From Oscarella lobularis (taxonomy: Eukaryota; Porifera; Homoscleromorpha; Homosclerophorida; Oscarellidae): DNA of 64,000 nucleotides. The stretch lies in contig NC_089176.1 of the NCBI RefSeq assembly GCF_947507565.1, positions 3,348,001-3,412,000 on the forward strand, given 5' to 3'. This document shows, one piece after another, positions 21,733 through 32,802 of the stretch (positions are counted from its first letter, which is position 1; every line of letters starts with the position of its first letter). A program made the translations under genes and the position numbers. The notes below the pieces were generated by a model. The model did not search any database and was not told the DNA's origin. It saw only the letters and a program-made list of their open reading frames with translations.

Positions 21733-23731
21733 ATGGAAACGATAAATCTAGCAAAAGAAGGTTTGGCAGCAGAAAACAACTCTAAACAGAAGCTGTACAA
21801 AAGGTTTATTTGGGATGAAATACTCGGTGCTACTACTTTAGTGAGCGCCTTGCTCGTTGTCGTCCTTACGTTGGGAGAAGCACTTTCTGACAACAGGGGC
21901 TTGGCGTGCAACGTTCCCACTACAATGAACAGAGATCAAGCTAGGTATGTTACACTGTGGTGCACCAGAAAAGTTCAAACAGTCGATAGCATGTCCCTAA
22001 TCATATTAGCACAAAGCCTTTTTGTCTACTCGCCACACCTACTTTGGGAAGCAGTGGCGGCCCCGACTTTGGAGCAGTTTTTTGTGCTCACGTCACTTCT
22101 CTCGCGACTTCGCGAGGAAAGCAGCGGTCAGTACAGCAACGAAACTGTGCAAATAGTAAGAAAGCTGCAAAAGTGTTACGAAAAGGAGAAGACCTTGTTT
22201 CAATCGATTCACAAGACTTACCTGGTTAAGCTTGGAAGCCAGCTGCTATTTTCTTTAGCGTTTTTCATTGGAATGGTAATTGTATTTTACGTCAATTCGT
22301 GGCAGTTTTCTCCTGACTTCATATGCCATGGAGTAGGCAATGATTCTGCTCGAGCGCATTACGTCGGAAACCAAGATAAAAATCAGTCATTGGTTGCCGG
22401 ATTTGCCCCAATTGATATTCCTTGCACTCACACGATAGCTCTTCTTGCATATCCTGTATGGATTTGCAATGTCCTAATTCTGATAGTGACTGTAATAGCT
22501 AGTATTGTAGGTTTAGTATACGTAATACAGAAACCTTGGGATGAACTGGAATTCAAGAACCATGCAGAATTTCGCTATTTCTTCTCATTAAATGTAGGAT
22601 CTGAAGAAATCTACGCAAAAAACAAAAAACGGAAGAACACGAAAAAAGTTAAAATTACTACTGACCTTGATTTTCTTGTTGTATTGCTCTACAACAAAGA
22701 CGAAGGACTGGGGGAGACTTTCTTCGACGTCCAAATAGACATCGAGACAGATAGACTCTGGGCATCAGACTATGAGCGCTATTCCAGTATTATATCGCAA
22801 TTAGTGGATAGTCCCAATAGGGAAAAATCTATAAGGGACAATTTGGAGAAATCAAATTCACATCTAGGAAGACTGATTGCTACTAAGTGCAAATCTCTAC
22901 GCGACAAGAGAGAAGGCCAACAACAAAATCATTATACCAAAGACACTGACCTTGGATTTCCGTTTGATACAGCACTTCACCTATACTGTGGTTCTAAAGG
23001 ATGTTCGATGAGTCTTCTTTATGTCTGCCAGAAAGTAAGACATGAATAACTCGTACTACCGAAATTCAATTGCAATTGTAGGTTGTGGCATTTGACTTCA
23101 ATTTCTTTTTCCATTCTCAAAAGATGAGATCGAGAAAGGAAAAGCGGTCGAAGGATTCCGTGGAAGTCAGTGTAGAAAAATACACTGATCATTTTAAATA
23201 CATTAAAGCGCCGGTCAATATTTTAAGCAAAGCTGGAGACGGATCAGTCCAGGTCTCCAAAAGGAACTTTTTGTATTTATCTCAATGCTATTTTTGCAGC
23301 TTTATGAGCAAATGCGAGTTGAGGAAGAGCCAACAGACGAGACAAAGCCACCCAAATATTATAGCTACAATCTCATTCTGGTTACCTGCTTAGAACCCCA
23401 CTTTCAAGCCGGCACAGGTATAGAGCCAATCAGGAAAACACTTCACTGAACCGTGTTTTCAGCTCTCCTGCTGCTGGAAAACGTATTTCGTAATTGTACA
23501 GCAGACAAATGCTTGATCATGATCTTGTATTGGGAGGAGAGCAACGTTGTTGAGGCCTTCACTAGCATTTTCGTCTAGTGAGAACAGAGCGACGCGTGCA
23601 AAATAGCTGATCATTGAATTTTTAGCTGCTCAAATGAAGAAACATTGGATATTGATGATGATGCTAAGATTAAGGCCAAGGCAGCTTTTTTTGATATACA
23701 GCGGTATAACGACTCATCAGACCTTGTTTAG
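21733..23731 (+). CDS. Innexin/pannexin/LRRC8-like four-pass channel protein, paralog 3
   Basis: Five exons: 21733-23034, 23082-23252, 23300-23417, 23463-23577, 23626-23731; about 603 aa. The first ATG in frame is 21733 (METINLAKEG); the open frame upstream has no ATG. Topology and motifs match the other two copies: LILAQSLFVYSPHLLWE, TTDLDFLVVLLYNKDEGLGE, HLYCGSKGCS and LILVTCLEPHF. As in paralog 2, exon 4 seems to end in TAG, but the TA is followed by a GTGAGA donor and splicing converts the codon to TAC. The short tail (35 codons) is acidic. Predicted membrane channel or hemichannel; permeant unknown. Confidence 0.75.
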
Positions 23732-23882
23732 CGAATGCTTCACCTTGATCGCTTACTTTGAATAATGCGGTCTTATATAGCTCACCACAAACCTTGTGCT
23801 TCTAAGCTGAAAAAACTACAGGCACCTATAACTCGGATAGTAGTCTAGAAAAAGGAAAATGAAATAAAAATGACGAAGCCGT

Positions 23883-26800
23883 TTAGCACTCTGATGTCGC
23901 AAGACTGTGTAGAACGCGTCTTTTTCGGGACAAAAGCAGGGTTACCTCGTTGGGCGCTTCTTTTATGTACTTCATTGCTCTGAATCGCTCGTATTGATTC
24001 AGTTACTCAACGTAATTTTGTACTTACAGCTTTCGATTAGCCTCTGACAGTGACCGACCTTCGACAGCGAGGAGTTGATCACCAATAGCAATTTTCCCAG
24101 ACTACAATCAAAAGCAGGTAAGGACATGGAAAAAATCGTGAGCGAAAACTGACTTGAGAACCGGGTTTAAAACCACTGACGCGAATTTCCGGTTGAGATA
24201 ACGCTGCAGGCTAAAGGTATGGACTGTACTGTACTGCAGTTGGAAAATCATTTGACTTTCGTCTTACGGCAAAATCGCTTAGGATGAGACCCAGTTGATC
24301 ATCACTACTCTTCTTGAGTTTGACGACATAGATGTTGTCGTTATCGGCGATTCGTGACGTTCTGTTGTTTTCGTCAAGGCGATTCTGTTCGCGATCGTTC
24401 TTCGTTTCTCCTTCTTCTTCGACGATCGAAAGCCTCTTTTCTTCGTCGCTGAATGCCAATGGACTCTTCTTCTTCTTCTGTCTCTTTCTCTTTTCTTTCG
24501 ATACGGTTTTCTTTTCTTTCAACCTCTTCTTCAGTACTTCCATGTCGAGATCGTAATCGCTAGAGGAAGGCGGCGACGCGAGCGGCGATACCAATTCGCC
24601 GTCGCTGTCGTCTCCTAGCAACATTGCCGCTTTGGCCATCAAAGCGTCAACGTCCGAGTCTCGCTCGTCAGTCAGATCGCTCCGTGACGTAGCTTCTTCT
24701 TCGGTTTCTTCGTCTTCACTCTTTTCTTCTTCGTCCTCTTCCTCTTCTTCGTTACCACTGCTTTCTTCGTTTGACTCGGAGTCGTCGTCGTGGGCAGGTG
24801 TGCTATCTCTACTACCATTAGCTATAATTGTAGATACTGCTCTCGTCTTCATCGTCGTCGCACTTTCCTCTTCCATTCGTCCGTCGCCTTTTCGCACGTC
24901 GAACGATTCGTCGGGTTCTTCGCTCTCTGAACCGTCGCCGGACTCCCGCTGACCGCTCAACACGGACGCAGGCACGTGATCGTCGTCGTCGTCGTCGTCG
25001 TCGCTTCCGCCGCTCGCGCCCTCATCATCGTGAAGCACGACTTCGACATCGTCATCGCTGCTCCCGTTGCTGACTTCATCTGATCCGTTTCGTTCGACAA
25101 CGGACTGCGTGAAAACGAACTGCATTGCCATTTCTCCTTCCTCTTCCTCTTCCTCCTCCTCCTCCTCGACAACGCTCGCCAGGGGCGTTCGTTGAAACGA
25201 CGGCGATGTCATTCTCTCCTGCTCAAAAACAAGATCTAATTCCTTTACGTCTTCTGTCGTCTCTTCTTCTCGGACGGAGTCTTCCGTCGAAAACTCGCGT
25301 GCCGGCCGAACGACGACCTCTTCGACTCTCGACGCCCTGGGGACATCCGACGCGGATTCGTTGCCACTGTTCGACGACGACTCTTCGTCTCTTTCAATTT
25401 GAACTTTCTCCGGAGTTTTTACGCCCAAGCCGGCAGATATTACGACGCTGTCGTCGACAACGCTAACGTCTGCCGCGTCAATAGTCGACTCGTCAAGAGG
25501 CGATTCGTCTAAAGACAACACCCCCCTAGTCTACATGGTCAGTTCCTTTCTAACAAATATCTAACTTTCTTCTCGGTGCAACAATGCCGTCGCTTCGTCT
25601 ACAAATGCGTCGAATCCGACGCCAATCGGTTCGTATTGCAGATCGAGTTGAAAATTGGCTGTGGGAAGATACAGTGGCGGATGCGAGTCGTATCCTTCGA
25701 GGAGAAAATCTACGAGAAAAAATAAACCGCGACGCCAAAAGAATCATAGTAGGCTTCATACGTTGATTTTCTGCATCGACGCGATCTTCTTCGGTTGGAT
25801 TCCAGCGTCGGGGTCGGACTTCTTCTCCTGAATTCAGATGATAGGCGGCGAGAATTCGATGCACCTGAACGGCGTGCAAAGAAGGAAACTCGGCACGCAC
25901 AGCCGACCATTTCATCTAAAAGCAAAACCTCCAATTTAGCCAATAAATGAATAGGTTCTGTATACCTGCAGAAGTGTCTCCTTGGGAATTGCGAGAAGAT
26001 CGGCTATGCAAAAGAGTTTGCTCGCGTACTGTAGCAATTCTCTTCTAAGTCCGTTTTTATTCGCCCACGCGTCGAATAAGTCGAGATTGCATCGGATCTG
26101 GATGCCCTTTGCCCAGCAGTAGAACTTCGTTCCGGTGTCGTGATCCATGAGCGTGTTCACAAGCGAGGCATTGACGAAAAAGAAAAGATTAGAGAAAACC
26201 TAATGGATATTTAATTGATAGTGACGGATGATTTTAAAACTGTACCTGCGATACGATTGTTTGGTGAAGAGAAGAAGCGTTCATCAGCTCTTGGACTGCC
26301 TGCATAAAATGCAAAACGCCGTCTATCTCTTTACCCGTCGACGTCAGTGAGCCAGACTCGAAGGGATTGTCTTCTAGAAGCGACGGTAAAACAGTGTACA
26401 AAACCTAAAACAAGGCGAGTCAATAACTAAATAAATAAAAGAATTTCCTTAGTTACTTTTGTGAGAGGATACATGATTTGTTGAAAAGAATAGAAAATGA
26501 TTTCCTCCAAAACGGCAACACTATCCTGGACGTCTTTGCCAAGCACTTGAGTCAACGTCGGATTCGCTCCCGACGGCACTTTCAATCGTCTTCTTTCGGC
26601 AAGATACGACGGCAGTTCGACGTTGAGATAGTGAAAGAGTTCGACTGCATTCGACATCCAGAAGACGACCGGCTGAAGCTGGGGCAAGAGATCGTTCACT
26701 GGCGAGTCAATCGACGCATTCTTCTCGGACAAACTGCGCGTCTTTTCCTACGAAAATAAACCGCCAATGCCTATAGACTTGCGTCCCGTTCTCTCGTTTT

Positions 26801-27115
26801 TCTTACCCATAAGACTTCTTGAAGAATTTCCCCGATTTTCGTCGTTAACTCGACGGCCGCCTTTTCACCTCGTTTCACGCTCGCATACTCGACCATCATG
26901 GCCAAAACGTAGGCGGGCGCCAGCCGACAGGCCAACGCCGCCGTCGCGTCGCCGCCAAGCAGAACGCGCTCCAAGAGAACGTCTTCGTCCTGAGCACCGT
27001 ACGGAAAAGACATACGCCGATCCAACTTACGCGGTCGCGGCGGTTGCTCTTCTTGCGCCGTCGCCGCCATCGCCGTCACCACGTTATTCGATCGACTGCG
27101 ACGTCGAAATGGGTT

Positions 27116-27146
<31 letters not shown>

Positions 27147-29196
27147 TTGACGACGAAGTCTTCGGCGCGTCTCTCGAGCTGCGAAAGAGGCGCTTGTTCC
27201 CAATGCAACTCTCCCATGATCTCCGCCGCCTGATTGGGATCCTTGAACAGAAAGAGATAGCGCGAACCGATAGCAATCAAATCGCCCGGTAGAATCTGAT
27301 TGGGTCGATCGATTTTCGCGCCGTTCAGCGCCACGTCGGCGTTGGGCATCGGCTCGATCCACGTCGTCGGCGACTCGCCGTCGCCGTCGCGGGCGTCGTC
27401 GCGACGACGACGCTGATGAAAGACGCAGTGAACGGGCATGACGTCGTCGCCGCCGGGCAGAACGATGTCGAGCCGACTCTCGTCGACGGCACCGCCGCCC
27501 TCGCGACCGACGACCGTCGAGTCGTCAACGAGACGATAGAGCACAAACTCAGACGGCGAATTGCAGCCGCGTAGATTAATCAAGAACGGCAGAGACGACG
27601 GAATACGATAACAACCCGATCCGGTCAAGCGACGTCCTTCGTCATTATCGTCATCGTCGTCGTCGTCGTCGTCGTCGCTCTTGGATACCGTCGCGGAGCG
27701 GATAGCGACGACTTCTTCCTGTTCTTTCGCTTCGCGCTGTTGCACATCATACGGCGAATGACGACCGAACGGCGGACGCTGTCGCAATTCGAATCGACGT
27801 TGGTACGTCGCGTCGGGTTTCCATAGCAATTGCAAGACGAGCGGAAATTCGTCAGCGTTGAGCACGCGCGAGTGTTCGGTGATCCACGTCTTCCACGTCG
27901 TCGATTTGCTCGCGTCGCCTTTCCACGTGCCGATCACGTCACAGAGTAGGTATTCGCTCGGATTGCGTCCCGAGACGTGATAGCGTTCTAATGCGGATTG
28001 TATGACGTCGATTGTCGTTGACGTCTTCGTCGCCAGTATGCCCTTGTACTGCGAGTGACTTTCGGGTGAAATGCCAACGCCGAACACTTGAATAATTCCG
28101 TGCTGGTTCGTCGGCGGTGTCATGTGACCGGAAGCATAACTTTCCGCCGTGCGCGGATCGTACATGCTCTTTGCGCGCGTCGTCCAGACGCCGCCGCCGC
28201 CCCCATTTCCTCTGTTTCCCACGCGTAAAAAACTTCTTCGCTTCGGTGATGACGTCACTGTGGGTGTCGATCCGGAGACCAACATCGACGTCGCTTTCGA
28301 TTTTCGTTCGCTGCGCGACATCGCCGCCGCCGCCGCGGCGGCGACGGGACTCGACGATCCGAGACGATCGCTGGCCGTCGTCGCCGATCCGATCGACGAA
28401 ATGCTTTCGTCGCTCGTCGTCGTCGAGCGGCGTCGTAAAAAGAAGTGCGGCGATCCGCGCATTGTCGGCGATTTGAGGGCGACTTCGAGCGGATGATCGT
28501 CCATGCGAAGCACGTGCTCGCCTAAGAAAAACACGCAAGCCAATCAGTGCGCTGGAAACGAGGCGCGCGCGCGCGCGCTCGTGGCGACGAGAACATAGCA
28601 GGGAGAACCAAAATAGCAACAAAGCAAAGAAAAATGTTGCTCTACGTGCAATCCTCTTTCCTATTCCATTCCACTCACCTCCTTCAGACATCACAGACAA
28701 CTCGAGCTGTTCGTCGGCTCCGCCTGTCGACAGCGCGCTGCCGGGCCGAAATTTTTGCTTGAGACGCGGTAGAAGATCGAACGTCGTCGTCTCGCTGTCG
28801 AGTCGAACCGCTTTCGTTATCATTCGACCGCCGCCGGCGCCTTCATCGCTGTAGGAGAAGCGCAGGGCGCCCGAGTAGCCGTCCGCGTCCTAGGGCGTTG
28901 TAAAAGAGGGGAGGGGCACATATGGGCACTTTAGAGCCGACGACCCGCCCACCTACGAGGCGAAGTCGTACGAACGACAGCCCACTTACGTCACTCAAGT
29001 CCAATCGGAACAAATCTAGCTGATGGCGTTTGTTGTAGTCGTGTATGCGTGCAATCAACTCTTCGCGGTCGTTTGGGACGTCGAACGACTGAGATTGCAG
29101 CGGCGACTTCGCAGTGTCGTTCGTCGCGCCGTTCGAGTGCAAGTCGTCGCCGAAGCTGCGTCGACGACGCTGCTTCTGCTTCGTCTGCTTGCTCAT
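23883..29196 (-). CDS. AFDN: Afadin homolog (RA-RA-FHA-DIL-PDZ)
   Basis: Twelve exons on the minus strand: 29196-28990, 28889-28679, 28521-26807, 26747-26457, 26404-26246, 26199-25966, 25915-25762, 25709-25566, 25508-24268, 24210-24154, 24101-24028, 23979-23883; all phases agree, about 1527 aa. Domains in order: first Ras-association domain around residues 35-145 (ELIARIHDYNKRHQLDLF), second around 278-385 (GIIQVFGVGISPESHSQYKG), FHA around 449-570 (STVVGREGG, MPVHCVFHQ, DLIAIGSRYLFLF), DIL around 675-940 (YSFQQIMYPLTK, FFFVNASLVN, WAKGIQIRCNL), a very acidic Ser/Glu/Asp linker of about 410 aa in one exon, then a PDZ domain (DQLGLILSDFA, IAIGDQLLAVEGRSL). Afadin links Ras-family GTPases and cell-adhesion receptors to actin at adherens junctions. 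The C-terminal F-actin-binding tail of vertebrate afadin is not seen; the protein ends about 30 aa after PDZ. Confidence 0.88.
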
Positions 29197-29407
29197 CTGT
29201 GTGCGAGCGATTTATATCAATTCGTCGGTGAGAAGAGTGGTTAGTGAGGTGCAAAGATATTCCATTCACCTACACACTCCTCTCCACCCCTCTCTCGCCC
29301 TGCTAATGCAAAGCTCCAACAACAACAGAAAATAAAAGGTGCAAATACTTTTTGTATCGTGACGTCAGGCTTCAAACAATGACAAATTACGACGTCAATC
29401 GCGCTTA

Positions 29408-30814
29408 CTATTTTTGACGACGACCACCGAGAATGGAAAAAACAAAACTCGCTATTTTCTCGTACACGACGAACATGAGTGCCGTCGTGAGAACCGTCTG
29501 AAGTAGTTTCACCTGTATGCCCTTGTACAGGCCTTGAACGCCTTGACTCCTAAAGCCAAAAGTAAGTCCTCTTGCAAAAAGAAGACTCTACAAAGCTGCG
29601 CCTTACCTGACAATGTGCCTGAGACAAGCAAGAGTTTCCGCCAATACGTTCCATCGTTGTGGTCGTCGAGATGGACCCGATCTCAATCCCTAAGAAAATT
29701 CTCTATCGAAATAAAGACCTCGCGTTCTCGTTTGCTCACTCTCAGTCGAGCTTGTGCAATCTGGAGGGGATAGGTAATGAGTGTCGCGATCACTTTGGCT
29801 ATTGCGCTCATTAGAAAAACCCTAATAGATGTCAACTAAAACATGGGTTATCTAATTAATGAATAGACGATATTTCGGTTTCTTGCTAACGTTAGCCTTG
29901 TCGGCCCGTCGTTTCAAAAGCTCATATACGGTAAATTGAATAGCGGGATTGCAGACGAGAACGAGCGAAGCGACAGTACCATTCCACAGTGTAGCAACAC
30001 CCTCTTCCTGAATCATCTTAGTCAAGGCATCTATTGACCACAAAGACGACCGACGTTACAAAGAACCTGCACTAAGTAGACTCGCTCTCACCAACAATCC
30101 CACTATACGTCGTATTCGCCTGCATAGCCGATGTCGTCCTCAGACGCGCTCCCTGTAATTTCATTCGCATGTTCGCAACCCAGAGCGGATTGGTAATGCA
30201 AACGTTCATAACGCCTAAGAAAGAAAAACGGGTTGATATCGCGCTATTGCGTCGCTATGGAAACGTTTGTACCTGCAAGAGAACCGACCATCAGATCTTT
30301 CCACGGCGTCATCGTATAGCCGCGACGCTGGAGCGCTCGCTTGAGCCCGTTGAAAGCGTAGAAATAGACAAAGTTGGAGCAGCTGACGCTCGTCAGAACG
30401 GGACCGAGGCCTCGATACAGGCTTTGCCTGCGAAACGGCACGCCCACGCAAAGAGCAGTCATTTTTTTTTCGGCGAAGACGAAACGACGAGTCTCTCCTT
30501 ACCAACCTTCTTCTCGTACGATGTCGCGCATCGCGGCGAGGGGGCTCGTCGCTCGTCGATCGTCGTCGACTGCGTGGAGGAGAAATGAAATGAGATTTCG
30601 TCGCGCGCTCGTCGTTCGCGTTTTTTTGCACCTTGAAGTCTCGTTCGAGCCGTGTCGAGTGGAAAGAAAACGGTCATGGCGGTGACGCTGCCCTGAAAGA
30701 GTTCTTCGATAGCGAACGGGAGGCGTTTTGGGAGTTGGAGGGAAGGTGAGACCTCACCGCGGCTCCTGAGACGGCGTGCACAAGATTGGCGTAGGATAAA
30801 AGACTGGACGTCAT
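29408..30814 (-). CDS. SLC25A17: Peroxisomal adenine nucleotide carrier (PMP34-like)
   Basis: Nine exons on the minus strand: 30814-30758, 30692-30632, 30569-30503, 30427-30273, 30214-30092, 30030-29891, 29835-29740, 29689-29607, 29549-29408; 307 aa, the usual length of this family. The three mitochondrial-carrier repeats carry PLDTARTRL, NPLWVANMRMKL and YPLQIAQARL signatures, each followed by a (D/E)G(V/W)xxL(Y/W) type element (EEGW/SLYRG, EEGVATLWNG, QGVQGLYKG). The ending KLLQTVLTTALMFVVYEK is very close to PMP34. PMP34 exchanges ATP, CoA, FAD and related cofactors across the peroxisomal membrane. The intron 6 donor sits in the self-complementary GCTAACGTTAGC, and this border is required to keep the third repeat in frame. 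Confidence 0.88.
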
Positions 30815-30938
30815 CTCCGAAGACCGTGTACGACTGCAAAGAGGCGAATAATCGTGGAGTCGAGCATGCGCCGGGGAGAAAAAATAATCAATTATACTAA
30901 AAGCTTTTGCATACAAAAGTCCCTAAGTTCTATTTTTC

Positions 30939-31976
30939 CTAAGAGAACAATTCCAAATTTTCCCTTATGTACTCCCTCGACTTGATGTCAGCCCACCGAA
31001 TCGGTTCTGGCACGCGATACCTGGAACACTTGAGCACAAGGCGAACGGCTGTGTCAAGACTGACACGATGTCCTACAGATACATAAACGGGATTCGTTGA
31101 CTCCTTACCAGTCAACACAGCCTAAAAAAGGAAGTTAGGACAATAATTGGAGCAGTTATTCCTGTACTTTGCCTAATACTGTACCAGTTGTTCCTACTAG
31201 AGGAAAACTGTCACCTTCTCCCTCGAGCGATTCAATTCGCCTTCGATGATCCTCGTTCTTTTCTATGCCTTTCGTGCAGAATAATTTCTTGGCAACTCCA
31301 ATGCAAGGCATGTCATTTTCCACACCCACGTGGCAAGCAAGCCCAGCGCCTACGCAGACGAATATAAAGGCTTTCTAGTCCTGTTCGCATCTTTCCCACC
31401 GCGACTATGAAGCAGTCCATTGCCATCAAGAAATAACATCTGTGATCAAAGGTTGCTACTGAGACAGGAGCCCCCCTTGGATGCTCTTGTTACTTGAGGC
31501 ATAAGACCTGGCTTTTCCTTCCTTAGCAAGTCTATTTCATTCTTAATAAATGGACCCTCTCGAAATGCCAGGTAGCCAGGAATGTACGGCAACGTCAGCT
31601 TTATCATGGAGCAACTACAGTGCACCAACTGGCACAGAAAGAATACTGCTACTGTAAGCAGATCGATATTAACTAACCCCCTAACAATGCTCACGTACTT
31701 CCAGATCGGGATAGGAGAGAATTACGAGGGCGGCGCAGGCGTTCACCGAATCGTCACGCACGAACGATATGTCGGCGCCGCCTATGTACTTGAGCCCTTC
31801 GAATGTGATTGGATCAAACGAAAGATCGTCTTCGACGACAATTCGTTTCTCGAGAGCGATCTGTTCCCTTCCAAAAGCCGGTGGATCCTTTTGGGGCCTC
31901 ACTTTGCAAAATATTACCTGGACCACTTCTCTTTTATCGTTTGAGGTGTAATATCGCCTTCCGCTGCTGATGCCAT
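30939..31976 (-). CDS. ENDOV: Endonuclease V
   Basis: Minus strand, about six exons. The first starts at ATG 31976 ([18 protein letters not shown]); the last ends in [15 protein letters not shown] with the stop at 30939-30941. Seen in order: [32 protein letters not shown] with the catalytic Asp in [23 protein letters not shown] with the conserved Tyr and Glu, [13 protein letters not shown] with the metal-binding Asp, [19 protein letters not shown], and [14 protein letters not shown] with the final conserved His/Asp region. Endonuclease V cuts next to inosine in RNA and deaminated bases in nucleic acids. The gene is divergent from DNAL4, with start codons only about 120 bases apart, so a shared promoter is likely. 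Confidence 0.88.
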
Positions 31977-32095
31977 TGTAAAGTTCGCTAAAAACGCACA
32001 ACAAATCAATTTTAGCGTGCGTTAAGTCTTTAGCGTTGCTTCTCGTTAGCAACCGCCGATAAACGCTGCGTTTTTTCGCTCGTAGACGAAGCGAA

Positions 32096-32555
32096 ATGGC
32101 CGAAACGCTTGCTGGAAGCGAAGCGACCGAAGCTGCATCCGGAGACAAGCCACAGGAGCGCGACTTTCGGCGTCTCTTCAATTATCCGCTTCTGCAGGTA
32201 AACGAGACCGATTCCTATCGCCGTAACATAAACGCTTTGCCTAATTAGAGCTCAGACATGACCGAAGAAATGCGAGTCGAAACGATGGAGCTGTGCGTGA
32301 CGGCCGTAGAGAAGTTTCCGTCCAACAACGAAGTGAGCTCGGAGCATCACGTGATACACGCATCTAGCTCTGTCCTCTTTCCCCTGTGAGAAGGCGGCGT
32401 CGAAAATGATCAAAGAGACGATGGATAAAAAGTACGGGCCCGCTTGGCACGCGGTGATTGGCGAAGGATTCGGCTTCGAAATGTCCTATGACCTCAAATC
32501 GCTCCTCTACATGTTTTTCGGTACACAAGCAATCCTAGTGTGGAAATGCTATTAG
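32096..32555 (+). CDS. DNAL4: Dynein axonemal light chain 4
   Basis: Three exons: 32096-32197, 32249-32332, 32391-32555, all phase 0; 116 aa. Motifs SSDMTEEMRVETMELCVTA, KMIKETMDKKYGPAWH and VIGEGFGFE are those of the LC8/DYNLL fold, and DNAL4 is the closest family member by these words. The N-terminus is about 10 aa longer than typical. DNAL4 is a light chain of outer-arm axonemal dynein, so the organism has motile cilia. The near-universal GGT of the last strand is reduced to a single Gly (MFFGTQAILVWKC). Confidence 0.92.
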
Positions 32556-32802
32556 AGAGATAGTAGTACAGTAGCAGTGCTTATTGGTAGACGTGTGCAG
32601 TGTTCTGTGTACTTATGCCCGCTCTCCTTTTGCGTGGCAAGGACTCCAGGTAAATAAATTAGGCACCAATGCTATTCGTAAGATATCATTGTCATGGCGG
32701 ACACAAACTTCTAACCAGTATAAAAATCAAAGGGGGCATATAATTCTAAGATGGGACTAACTGTACAATGTACACCTAACTACACTGTATAACGCTGTAG
32801 TG

